NCBI GenBank assembly: GCA_025716815.1 | Contig: JAIXMN010000002.1 | Span: 868,001-932,000 of the forward strand | Source of the DNA: Dichotomocladium elegans | Lineage: Eukaryota; Mucoromycota; Mucoromycetes; Mucorales; Lichtheimiaceae | Direction: 5' to 3' | Length of the DNA: 64,000 nucleotides | In this document: positions 33,044 through 45,419 of the stretch, in pieces | How the letters are laid out: each line of letters starts with the position of its first letter | How positions within the stretch are numbered: the first letter of the stretch is position 1 | Made by a program: the position numbers and the translations under genes | Notes under the pieces: generated by a model | Seen by the model: the letters and a program-made list of their open reading frames with translations, nothing else | What the model was told of the DNA's origin: nothing | The model's database searches: none

Positions 33044-35338
33044 TCAAGATGCTGCTGCTGCAGCTACCGACGCATCCGTAGTTGCGTCTACCACTTTCCG
33101 ATTTTTACGATAGAACCGGGTTTCTTCAGGATCAAAACCGCCTTCAGCAGCGCCAAATACGGCCCAGTCGGGTGTCTTTGCAACATAGTCGAGGCTGTTA
33201 AACGGTTTACCGCTCTTGACGAGCTCGAAGAACTTGGGATAGTCAATATGCGTGTACCACTCGCCATCTATCTTGAACACCGTTTGCGCAATCAGAATCG
33301 AGCATGAATGTGCATGCTCCGCAGCAATCTCATAGCCTGGCCCAAGTTTGGCCACCAGCTTCTTGCAGAACTCGACTACTTCATGGTGATAGGGCACGTT
33401 GGCCATCGTCAGATTGCTTGCTCCACTGTAGCCACAGTACGTGACACCCTTGACCTCTATAAATGAGGGCCGGCCGCGGCGTACAAGTTCCACGTAGTTG
33501 TCAATTTCTTCTGTATTATGTTCCTTGACGAGCGTCATCCGGTACACCGTACGCTGACCCTTATCTGCCAAGGCCTCGAGACTACCGATGAACCGCTCCC
33601 AAAAATCCCGGAAGAGCGGCCGGTCTATCTTCTTGAGGCCCTCTTTGGTTCCTGCATCGATGCTCACATAGAGTTGCGTCACCAGTTCCATGTCCTTGAT
33701 CTTATCCGGGAATTGTGCGTTTGTCACCAAAAACGAAGAGATGTTGCGTTCGTGCAAGAGTCGGACAAATTCATTGATGTGAGGATACTAAATAAGAAAA
33801 ACGTGTGAGCCGTACCATGCATATGCTTCTTCTCCTTATCATTGCTGCGTAACAAAAACTCACAAAGATGGGTTCGCCAACAAGTGATAGGGCACAATGC
33901 TTGATTGTCGATGCTTCCTGGAACCGCTCTGCTTTAACTCCGGGAACACCCTTGAGCTGCTTGATCATCTTGTAGTGATTCTCCATAGCTCCGTCTAGAA
34001 TGAACTTGGGATCATCGACTTTCCATCGCCAGGTAGTGCCAACGGGGTTGGTGTGGTGACGCCAGCAAAAGACGCATTTGTTGGCACAGGCCAAGGAGGG
34101 AGTAGTCTCCATACACAAGTGGCTCTGGATACCGTAAAAACTATGCTTATAACAGAAGCCGCGGCCACGAAGAGCTGCCTTGGTCCATCGGCAGATCTTG
34201 ACGCCCGAGTGAGAACCGACAATTTTATAGCCCTGCTTAGTAAGATTTTTGTGCAGCATGGGTGACACCATCTCGCGTGCTTCAGCCGACGGTTGCTTCC
34301 TCGACTTGATCCCATTGCCATTTTCCTCTTCGCCGATCGTTCGCTTCGCCTTTGCCTGCGCAACCTCAAATTCATGCTCTTCGCGCTCACGATTCGCCTT
34401 TGCAGACTTTAACTTGGTCGCCATCATGCCCATGTCTTCCAAATCAAGCATTGCATCCTCCCCATCCGATCCAATCGGCAGGCCCGGCTCCCCCTCGTCC
34501 GCAACTTCCTCTTCCGCGTCTGAATCGTACTCAATGTGTGTTGGTGCAAACTCAAGCGAGCGCTTATCGTGCAGTTCTTGCACAAATTGCTGTGCCCATG
34601 CGTCGAATTGCGCTTTTTGATCCGCATTCTTGTCGCATGCACCTAGTGGATAGATCCGCGTGGCACCCAGTTGGCCGAGCCATTTGTCAATCTGGCCAGC
34701 AGCGACATTAAACTCGTCACCATACGCAGAATCGCCTAAACCGCACACTGCATATCGCAGCTTTTGTAACGCAAGTCGATCCACTCGCCAGTCGTACCGA
34801 AGATCACGAAGCCACTTTGTAAACCTATCCATCCCTTGAAGCGTCAACTTCTCTCTCGCTGGCTTCTTTCAAAGGCATCATTATCTTACCAGTCCAAGGG
34901 TCCCTCAACATTATACGACGAGAGCAGAAAGACACAGACCGAGGTCTCGGTCAGTAGATCGTCATTGTCGTATTCAGTGATGTCAACAAGGTGGAGTTGT
35001 TTAATGGTAATATGGCTATCATTCTGGAGTTGCCTTTCGAGCTCGGCAGCAAATGTTTTTGCTGTGCCCGTCAACGTTGAGTAAATCAACTTCATGGATT
35101 CGATCTCTGTAGGGCCAACATTTCCATGTCCGTGTCCACCCTTGCCGCCACAGCAGCCTGCTGCCGGAGTCACCCGTTCGACAGTCTCCGTCTTTGCTGG
35201 CGTATTTTTGCAACATCCTCCTCCAGGATTACTGCCCTGCGATCCCGCACAAGCACAGCCACTCCGGTCCTCGGGATCTTGACCAAGGGCAAGCATACTT
35301 GAGAAGCCGTTTAATAAGCTGTTCACCACATTGTTCAT
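33044..35338 (-). CDS. TYW1: tRNA wybutosine-synthesising protein 1
   Basis: Flavodoxin plus radical-SAM enzyme that condenses N1-methylguanosine with a two-carbon unit from pyruvate to build the tricyclic base at position 37 of tRNA-Phe. N-terminal region of about 80 residues is cysteine- and glycine-rich (CACAGSQG, CCGGKGG). The flavodoxin part has YSTLTGTAKTFAAEL and CGLGDSAYGDEF. After an acidic linker (YDSDAEEEVADEGE) comes HRCMEAT-like text (SHLCMETTPSLACANKCVFCW), carrying the C-x3-C-x2-C cluster for the 4Fe-4S centre, then LSLVGEPIF, FLVTNAQFP, RMTLVKEHN and VKGVTYCGYS. Three exons, with introns near 34845-34890 and 33780-33865. A complete, full-length family member. Confidence 0.92.
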
Positions 35339-35951
35339 GTTGCGTAAGGAGAGGTAAGTGGAAAAATAAAAAGAATGGCAGTTTTTTTTTTTCACAACTC
35401 TCACAGAGGAGAAATGAAATCCGAGGTTTCAGCTTGCAACTCTTTCGGGACAAACGTGACTTCGCCGATTTTTGGGGGGTGGGGACGCGCCGGTGAATAG
35501 AACCCCCCATCATTGATTTATACCGGTCAAGAGCTCGTCGCTCAGAGATATTCTCGCGTTATTGTTAACAATTGTATGTCACTGCGTTTGCTGCTACGCC
35601 AGAAGATAGCGAGAGGGATGAAAGGAGAAGAAGAAGATAATGCATCAAATCAATTCACGTAAAAGGCATAGATGATATTCCTTTAAAAGGGCACAATAGT
35701 AACACTGCTCAGCCGCTGAGATTACGACACATGCTCTATTGTAAAGAATCGTTAGCGTTATGGTATAGAGACAAAGGCATCGCTTTGTTTTCTTTCTTTT
35801 AGAAAGGTTCCTTGTATCTATTTAGCCACACTGCATACTCGCAGTGAATCTAAGAATATCAAAACCTTGTCGCTATTCGGTTCGTCTCAGCTCCTTTTTA
35901 TTTTTTCAATCTCTGCGAATTGCTTGTTCTTAGCTGCACCATCCTTGAGGC
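35339..35951. other. Divergent intergenic region
   Basis: About 613 bases between the leftward TYW1 gene and the rightward coiled-coil gene. TATAAATC-type sequence on the minus strand near 35516-35523 is a possible TATA element. No gene seen. Confidence 0.45.
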
Positions 35952-38711
35952 ATGGTTCCCCTGAAACAACGTCAAGCTGAGCACGCGCCCAGCAATCGTC
36001 CCACATCGCGCGCACGTTACGCAGAGGATACCTGGGCTAATTTGTCCATGCCCTTACCACACGGCAATCCCATGGCTCGACGGCGCATTTCAACACGAAA
36101 AAGCGAATTCGACCTTACAACTACAAGTGCCACCACAGCAGCAAGCGATAGATCGGTTATCTTGGAAGAAGCACAGGCATCTGTGACTCGGTACTATGCA
36201 CAGGCAAAAGAGCTAGATGATCAGCTTGCGAACGTTCGGCAAGAACGCAATGAGCTCGCCGCTAAAATTCAGGAATTGCAAGCATCCCATGAAAAGCAGC
36301 TCAACACGCTTATTGTCAAAATTGACGACCAAAAGAAACTGATTAAGCGGTACCAGTCCCTCGGCGATGTGGATGAATTGGAACATCTCCAGGTGGACGA
36401 CACGGTGCACGTTCAGCAGTTGCGGGATTACAAGGACCGCGTGCTGCGGCTCGAAGAGGAACTGTCCAAGGCAAAGGATCAGGCGCAGGACGACCGCGAC
36501 GATGCCCTGGCCTACGAAAACTTGCTTGTTGAACGCAACAATCAGATCAATACGCTTCAATCCGAAAATGAGCAGCATGCGCGCAGGATTGCCCAGCTTG
36601 AGCAGCAGATCCAGGCCGACAAGAGCAGCGAGTCAATGTACGTTCAGCAGCTGCGCGAATGCAAAGACCGCGTGGCCCAGCTCGAGGAGGACTTGGCCAA
36701 GGCAAACGACTTGGTCCAGCAGGAGAAGGGCGACGCCATCGCTTACGAAAATGCACTTACTGAGTGCAACAGTCAAATAGACGCACTCCAGTCCGACAAC
36801 GACCAGCAAAGCCGCACAATTGCCCAACTCGAACAGCGTGTACGCGATGCCGAACAGGCAGAAAAAGATACCCGCAATGACGTTGTGACCTATAAGAATT
36901 TGCTCATCGATCGCAACAGTAAGATCAATACGCTGCAGACGGAAAATGAACAACTGTCTCGCAGGATCACCGAGCTTGAGGAGCGCGTACAAGACACTGC
37001 GAAACAGGTCCAGGTAGAAAAGGACAATGAATCCATGCAGGCTCAGCAATTGCACGAATACAAAGAGCGCTTGCTTCGTCTTGAGCAGGACTTGGCCAAA
37101 GCAAAGGATCAAATCCAGCATGATCGGGATGACGCGGTGGCCTATGAGAACGCAATTGCAGAACGCAACGATCAAATCAATGCGCTTCAGGCAGATAGTG
37201 AGAGACAAAGTCGCATCATTGTCCAACTTGAGCAGCGCATACGCGACGCAGAGCAACAGATGGCGTTGGAAAAAAGCAACCAGGATGATGTTACAGCATA
37301 CAAGAACTTGCTCAGCGAACACAACGGTACAATCAAGTCGCTTCAGGACGAAAACACTCGACTCTCTCGCGAGATCATAGCGCTTGAACAGGCTATAGGT
37401 GATATGGAGCAAAATGCACGGGAGAAGAAGAAGATATTGGAGGACGAGCTAGCCGATATCAGAAAATCTTACAAAGATACCTCAAGAGAAGCCGAAGAGC
37501 TCAAGGGAGAACTCAAGCGCCTTATGTTGGAAAATAAGAAGGCTACTACGGCCTACGAGGAAATTGCTCGAGAGCTGGATGAACTCAGGAACGAACATCA
37601 GCGCGCATTGATCGAAAAAAAGAAGATTACAAACGAATTGGAACGGGCCCATTCCACCCTCAAACATGCCCAAAAGAAGGACGATATCATCAATACTCTT
37701 TACGCTGCCCGATCAAATCTCTCGCGTGAGCTCACTGAAACTGCATCGCATTTGAATCAGATGGCTGAAGAAGCAGCTCGACGGGAGCAGCAGCTGTCGA
37801 GCATGGAAGAAGCCCGCCGTCAAGAGCTGAATGCTGCGAAAGAACACGAACGAGAGCTTAGCGGCAAAATTGCCGAGTTAGAGAAGACGATAGCAGGTTA
37901 TGAGAAACAGCTCTCCAATTTTGGCACGCTCGAACAACAAATGCAGGACCAGAACGCGTACATTGATGAACTTCAGGACGCCCTCCACGAGCGCGAAGCG
38001 CGGATGAAGGAGGTGCAGCACGCAGCGGATATTGCACAAGACGACTTAGCACACAGCAAGGAGGCGCTCGACAAGGCGCTGGTACACGTTGAGCGGCTTG
38101 AGCATGAGTTGAATGGGCTGAATGACGAACGGCGGAAGAAGACGGAGCAGATCGCGCGTCTTCATAATGCTGTGGCGAAGGCCGAGGAAGAGCAAAAGAG
38201 GCTGGAGGTCGAGCTCACGAGTCGACAGCAGGATTTCAAGCGAGTGATTGCCGAACGGGATGAAACCGTAGATCACCTGGAGCAGACAGAAAAGAGTCTC
38301 GCAGAAGCCCATCGCACGATCGACGATCTCGAAAAGCATCTCCAGGAAGCACAAGTGACATCGCGGGCTCAAGAAGAGGAGCGCATCATCCGGATAGGAC
38401 AGTTGGAACGGTCGGTCGAGCGAATTCTGGAGGACCTTGAGCTGACACGCACACAGCTTGGCGATGCAGAGCGAGTCCGGGGAACACTCCAGGACGAGAT
38501 TAGGCGATTACGGATACAGATCAAGGAGCATGAGAACAATGACGAAGATAGGGCACGGCTGCTGGCGCGAAGTCAGCGTAAGCTTGCCGCATTGCAGGAA
38601 GAGAACAAGAACTGGTTGCTGCAGCTACAGCAGGCGGAGACAGAGGCTGTTCGTTTACGACAGGTTCTTGGTGATCTGACAAAATATGGCGAGGAGGCGC
38701 TGGCACAATGA
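35952..38711 (+). CDS. Long intronless coiled-coil protein with internal repeats
   Basis: A single open frame of 919 residues. Residues 1-75 are basic and serine-rich; from about residue 78 to the end it is nearly continuous heptad-patterned coiled coil rich in E, Q, L, K, R and A with almost no glycine or proline. Between about residues 150 and 475 a block of roughly 75-80 residues recurs (variants of QQLRDYKDRVLRLEEEL, then DDALAYENLLVERNNQINTLQSEN, then RRIAQLEQQI), at nucleotide positions about 36412, 36643, 36880 (partial), 37045 and 37295 (partial). It resembles tethers, spindle-pole or myosin-tail-like proteins, but no head domain or targeting motif identifies a family. Lack of introns is unusual beside its neighbours. 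Confidence 0.85.
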   Translation: MVPLKQRQAEHAPSNRPTSRARYAEDTWANLSMPLPHGNPMARRRISTRKSEFDLTTTSATTAASDRSVILEEAQASVTRYYAQAKELDDQLANVRQERNELAAKIQELQASHEKQLNTLIVKIDDQKKLIKRYQSLGDVDELEHLQVDDTVHVQQLRDYKDRVLRLEEELSKAKDQAQDDRDDALAYENLLVERNNQINTLQSENEQHARRIAQLEQQIQADKSSESMYVQQLRECKDRVAQLEEDLAKANDLVQQEKGDAIAYENALTECNSQIDALQSDNDQQSRTIAQLEQRVRDAEQAEKDTRNDVVTYKNLLIDRNSKINTLQTENEQLSRRITELEERVQDTAKQVQVEKDNESMQAQQLHEYKERLLRLEQDLAKAKDQIQHDRDDAVAYENAIAERNDQINALQADSERQSRIIVQLEQRIRDAEQQMALEKSNQDDVTAYKNLLSEHNGTIKSLQDENTRLSREIIALEQAIGDMEQNAREKKKILEDELADIRKSYKDTSREAEELKGELKRLMLENKKATTAYEEIARELDELRNEHQRALIEKKKITNELERAHSTLKHAQKKDDIINTLYAARSNLSRELTETASHLNQMAEEAARREQQLSSMEEARRQELNAAKEHERELSGKIAELEKTIAGYEKQLSNFGTLEQQMQDQNAYIDELQDALHEREARMKEVQHAADIAQDDLAHSKEALDKALVHVERLEHELNGLNDERRKKTEQIARLHNAVAKAEEEQKRLEVELTSRQQDFKRVIAERDETVDHLEQTEKSLAEAHRTIDDLEKHLQEAQVTSRAQEEERIIRIGQLERSVERILEDLELTRTQLGDAERVRGTLQDEIRRLRIQIKEHENNDEDRARLLARSQRKLAALQEENKNWLLQLQQAETEAVRLRQVLGDLTKYGEEALAQ

Positions 38712-38921
38712 TTTTTTCCATATTCCCCCCCACACACACAAACATTCATGTAAATAGCTTAACTTCTCCCTAATAAACGGACATTTCAACAAGATGCGCT
38801 TTGGAAGTACGAAGTTGTTATTTGGTACGACGAGTATTAGAAGAGGTGACGAAAGAGTTGTTATGTACAAAAGAGGAGGAAGGAATTATGCATTTGATTT
38901 GATTTAATAAATAGGAAGTGC

Positions 38922-40267
<1,346 letters not shown>

Positions 40268-41503
40268 ATGCAACAGCGATCACGCTCATTTCTACTTTTC
40301 GTCTTACCTAAACCCGAAATTACTTTTTTTTTTCTCTTCTCCCCCCAACCCCGTGCTTATTATCCTCGTCCTTTCTCTCTCTATTTCGACCTTTTCATGT
40401 TATTTTCCGCTTCATTCTGAAAAAAATACATGTAACGGCACATACTTGTAAATAAAACATTGATCATTGTTGCGTTGCAATCCAAGATATTTCTCTCTGA
40501 CTCGACTATCGGCATATGCAGTCCATCGAACCGCGTGTACCAAACATTGAGGCCAGCCTGCTAGAGCACTAGATGAACTTATCCTTGCTTCACCTTTGGA
40601 GCATGTGCGAGCACCGGCTGAGATTAATGACCAATTTAATTGTAACACTTTGTTTCATTCAAGTGTCGGATGGTCCATGACGGGTCATTCTTTTACTCTT
40701 GTTACTCAGGGAATAGTCATAGATGCAATCGTTAATTCCGGGATCTACATTAAAAGACTGCTTATTTTGTATGATTCCCATTCAAGAAAGTTTTTTTTGT
40801 CAATTTGTTATTCAAGCTGGAGAACGCGTCGTAGAATGGGGTGTGTGTGTGTGGAGCAACGCGCTGAAGGCTCACTCGCGTTACAAAAAAAAATATTATA
40901 TAGAAATGGCCCCAGGGGCGTTGCTTTTTTTTTTTTTGGAACCCCGTAATAGTGTGATTTTGCGCGTTACCAGAATCCAGCCACCCCCCCCCCAAAACGC
41001 GACATAAACAAACCTTGTTGCCACGCGAACAAAATCAAGATTCGGGTGATACAAGCATGAAAGATATTCCGATTTCCGGTCCATGGGGGCAACTTTTTGT
41101 ACAATGACAAACGTGTCCATCGCAGACGGGTATTAATTAAATACAGTCAAGACAACAAAAAAAATGCATGCAAATGCTCTCGTTTTGTCATGAACACCAT
41201 AAACAGATCGACGGTCGTTTTCAAACAGACGGGTGATATGTCCAACGCCAAGGACTAAAAAAAGAGCCAATAAAAAAAAATAAACGGACATCCTTGGGTT
41301 TACACACTTGTTTTATTAATAGGGGGAAGCTTTTTGATATAGCGAGGTATTATATACAAAGGACTTGCAGTGCGACAGAAAGAGAAAGAGATAAAGCGAT
41401 AAGACAGAGGTTGTGCGCGAGAGGATGTGTGTACGTTCACATTGCGTTCCTGTTGTTGAACAAAATAGAAAAAAAAGGACGAAGAAAATAGAGCGAAATA
41501 TAT
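40268..41503. other. Intergenic region between H3 and H2A
   Basis: About 1.24 kb holding the 3' ends of H3 and H2A, which converge here. Open runs are short, and several contain homopolymer tracts (A, T, C). No gene or structured RNA supported. AATAAA at 40451-40456 is a likely H3 polyadenylation signal. Confidence 0.45.
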
Positions 41504-41899
41504 TTAGAGCTCCTGGGAAGCACCGGCCTTCTTGGTCTTGGTGGGCAAGAGGGAGGTGTGGATGTTGGGCAAGACACCACCCTGGGCGATGGTGACGTGA
41601 CCGAGAAGCTTGTTCAACTCCTCATCGTTGCGGATGGCCAACTGCAAGTGGCGGGGGATGATACGGGACTTCTTGTTGTCGCGAGCAGCGTTGCCGGCCA
41701 ACTCAAGAATTTCAGCGGTCAAGTATTCCAAGACAGCGGCGAGGTAGACGGGAGCACCGGCACCGACACGCTGGGCATAGTTACCGCGGCGAAGAAGACG
41801 GTGGATACGGCCAACAGGGAACTGAAGACCGGCCTTGGCGGAACGGGTTTGCGACTTGGAACCAGCAGCGGATTTGCCTCCAGATTTGCCTCCAGACAT
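41504..41899 (-). CDS. Histone H2A (canonical, H2A.X-type tail)
   Basis: Intronless, 131 residues. N-tail [22 protein letters not shown], core [21 protein letters not shown] and [19 protein letters not shown], ending in SQEL, the S-Q-E-(hydrophobic) motif phosphorylated at DNA breaks, as in most fungi where the major H2A acts as H2A.X. Divergent partner of H2B. Confidence 0.97.
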   Translation of the reverse strand: MSGGKSGGKSAAGSKSQTRSAKAGLQFPVGRIHRLLRRGNYAQRVGAGAPVYLAAVLEYLTAEILELAGNAARDNKKSRIIPRHLQLAIRNDEELNKLLGHVTIAQGGVLPNIHTSLLPTKTKKAGASQEL

Positions 41900-42270
41900 G
41901 TTTGATGAAGTGAGTTGTTCGGGGATAAAAAGTGTGGTAAGTGGCGGTCTATGTGGACATGTTTGTATATTTATATACATATCCCATTTAATCTCCGCAC
42001 CCTTCTTCTCGCGTCTGTCCAGCCCGCCCGCTAACTTTTTTTTTTTACTTTTCATAAGCGATTTTTTTTTTCCATTGCAGGTGGGTTCTGTACGCGCCAG
42101 ATCGGCGTGATTACGTGTCCGTTTCGTGATAACACGTTTGGTTCCTTCAAACGACCGTACGCGTTCAATTGAAACAGCGCAACGCGTCTAGGTCCCATTT
42201 ATATAAAAGCGAGCCAACCCCCCGCCCCTCTCTCATACTCCGTTATTTATTTCCACATACACACAAAACA
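41900..42270. promoter_or_regulatory. Divergent H2A/H2B promoter with MCB and TATA boxes
   Basis: About 371 bases. TATA boxes at 41969-41977 for H2A (minus strand) and 42200-42208 for H2B. Two exact ACGCGT hexamers at 42159-42164 and 42182-42187, the second only 13 bases upstream of the H2B TATA box. Same box pair as the H4/H3 promoter. Confidence 0.7.
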
Positions 42271-42648
42271 ATGGCTCCCAAGACTGATGCTGCTGGCAAG
42301 GCCCCTGCCAAGACCACCACTGACAAGAAGATCAAGGCTTCTGGCGACAAGAAGCGCAAGATCTCCCGCAAGGAGACTTACTCCTCCTACATCTACCGTG
42401 TCTTGAAGCAGGTCCACCCCGACACTGGTATCTCCAACAAGGCCATGTCCATCCTGAACTCCTTCGTCAACGATATCTTCGAGCGTATCGCCTCCGAGGC
42501 TTCCAAGCTCGCCGCCTACAACAAGCGCTCCACCATCTCGTCCCGCGAAATCCAGACCGCTGTTCGTCTCATCCTTCCTGGTGAGTTGGCCAAGCACGCC
42601 GTCTCTGAGGGCACCAAGGCCGTCACCAAGTACACCAGCTCCAAATAA
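42271..42648 (+). CDS. Histone H2B
   Basis: Intronless, 125 residues. Lysine-rich N-tail, [55 protein letters not shown] and the C-terminal AVTKYTSSK containing the lysine that is ubiquitinated by Bre1-type ligases. Start is the ATG following ACACAAAACA; an in-frame ATG farther up is in the 5' leader. Confidence 0.97.
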   Translation: MAPKTDAAGKAPAKTTTDKKIKASGDKKRKISRKETYSSYIYRVLKQVHPDTGISNKAMSILNSFVNDIFERIASEASKLAAYNKRSTISSREIQTAVRLILPGELAKHAVSEGTKAVTKYTSSK

Positions 42649-42993
42649 GCTCAAAGAAAAACATCGCCCTTTATTCCATCTCTTTTTTTGCCGCATCATT
42701 TTTCTATCTATCTCTCTTTCTTCGCCTTCCCTTTAAAGCTTTATCACATATGTCGCCGCTTTTTTCTTCTGTACAGAACACACTCGCTTCTATCATAATA
42801 AAAAAATTGTAAAAAGTTGCAAAAAATATTGATATTTCGTTCCATTTATTTATTGCCTCATGAAGCGTGGGCGGGAGAGCATCAATGGAGCCATTTTTTC
42901 CCTTTTCCACCCCCCTCTCTCACTCTCTTTTCGACTACGGTATTCATCCTTCAAAAGGAAGTATTCTAGTTTATTGCAAAAGAAAAACGCACT

Positions 42994-43744
42994 TTAAGCA
43001 ATCAACTCGACAACTATTATGCATAATAAAATGGATTAATACAAAATTCCCCAGCTCGTTCGCGCTGCGGTGCCCAAACGTTCTTACCTCCACCGGCCTT
43101 CTTGATCTTCTCCTCAGCACGACGAGAGACAAAACGGGTGCGGACAATGACAGGCTGGGAAATGCTACCCTTGGCCAACACCTTTGCGTAGCCATTCTCC
43201 AAGGCATCGATGACAGGCACCTTCTCGGTGTTCTTGTACTTTTCGCGGACACCTTCGCCGGCCAAAGTCCAGAGCTTGTCAAGGTTGACGACAGGCTTCC
43301 AGTACTGGTTGCGCTTCAGGTGGAAGTGACGCATACCGACCTTACCAAAGTAACCAGGATGGTACTTGTCCATGTTGATACGGTGGTGATGCTGACCACC
43401 AGCAAGACCACGACCACCAGGATGCTTACGGTGCTTGCCTGCATAGTAAAAGTAATACCGGTTGATGAGGATGACAATGTCAATTTATTTAGCCGTTCAA
43501 TCGAAAAAGCGTCATGGATGCGCATGCGAAGATACGTTACCGACGCGACCGTGACCAGCTGAGACGTGTCCTCGCTTCTTTCGGTTGTGATGAAGACGGG
43601 TAGGCTACAGATGTTAAGGTAAAAGCCGAATACGTAAGCGGGTCCATCTAGTAAATCATTCGTTCATCCATCCGTCCATCCATCCATCCCATTCATCGAT
43701 TCAATGTTGTTCATAGATGGATAGACGTTGATCGCTCTCACCAT
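42994..43744 (-). CDS. RPL28: 60S ribosomal protein uL15 (L27a/L28)
   Basis: Large-subunit ribosomal protein. Exons: 43744-43742 (the ATG alone), 43604-43541, 43438-43088 and 43013-42994. The first intron begins directly after the start codon (ATG|GTGAGA), giving the standard MPTRL...[26 protein letters not shown] opening. Further on: [20 protein letters not shown] and DKLWTL. The last intron (43014-43087) leaves a six-codon final exon that restores the family ending AGGVVELIA; reading through it would give a foreign tail. 148 codons approximately, normal for the family. Confidence 0.9.
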
Positions 43745-44482
43745 GGCGTATGATCCTTACGGACTTGAGAGAAAGAGCTTCTACAGCCTATGCACAGGCA
43801 AGTATCCAAACCCCCCCCAGGAATTTATGACTCCGCAATGGTATCTTTTTTGGGATGTGTAGGCCTTGTTGCTGAGAGAAATGGAAACAATGAGTTTGGC
43901 CATAGTCCCCACCAGTACGGCGTAACAAGGAAAGGACCCTCTCTCTATCGGTATCTTCCTTGGATTCAATACAATGCCCACTTTGGCCCGGATTGCAACC
44001 ATGTTGTAGGTCTATTTACAAAGTTTGGCAAAACACTTGGTTTCCTCCTCGGTGTGTCAAGCAGACCGGCCACACTTTTTTCTTCCGTTCTAGAAAAAAG
44101 AACCTGTTCGATGAATCGCACATACTCTCACGCAGGTAGAAAGTGAAGATAGTAAATAGCAACCCAATCAGGACCAAGCGAATTGTATTGTCCCACCGCC
44201 TCCCGAAATGATACACTGCCCAACCTGATGTCACTCTCCACGCGATTATATTCGAACAGGAGGCTCATATATCTTGTATTTAAACCAGCAAACCCCTCTT
44301 CTCTCCGGTTCCCAATAACATAATCTTTCAAAATAAAAAGAAAGATAGCCAGGTGACAAAAAAAAACTTCTTACAAGATCATCTCGACGTTTATTGAGAA
44401 CCGATCACAAAGTAAATAACCAAGCGAGCGCACCAAACCAACGCCACCGAGGAGAGAGACAGAGAGAGAAAGAGCGAATAAT
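43745..44482. other. Intergenic region between two ribosomal genes
   Basis: About 738 bases between the 5' end of uL15 and the 3' end of ubiquitin-eL40, same strand. A CCAT-type tetranucleotide run lies just inside the uL15 first intron (about 43664-43690). No gene or snoRNA box pair I can support. Confidence 0.4.
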
Positions 44483-45093
<611 letters not shown>

Positions 45094-45419
45094 GGCGGAT
45101 ACTACAAATGGATGTATAAATGAATGAATGGATGGATTCGTAAGATGAGTCAACGGATTGAGATCGTATCTGTGTTGGATGGATGCGCACCTTTGTTGCA
45201 AAGACGACGAAGGAAGTTAAGCGTATATCCCTCGACCCGCAAAGTAATGGCCAGCTGAGTACGAATCTCTCTTAAAAATGCCCAACCACCCATACCCCCC
45301 CCACACTTCTTTCCCGAGTATGTATTATGTGTAAGCGCATATCCACTTTTATTAACACATAATATATATATATATATGTATTGTGGATAATGACAACCCA
45401 TGATTCCATTTATTTGTCA

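Noticed and set aside
36633..37412. 259-codon antisense open frame in the coiled-coil gene
   Set aside because: Explained by the codon bias of Glu/Gln/Leu-rich heptads on the plus strand; no start context or motif, and the sense frame is clearly coding.
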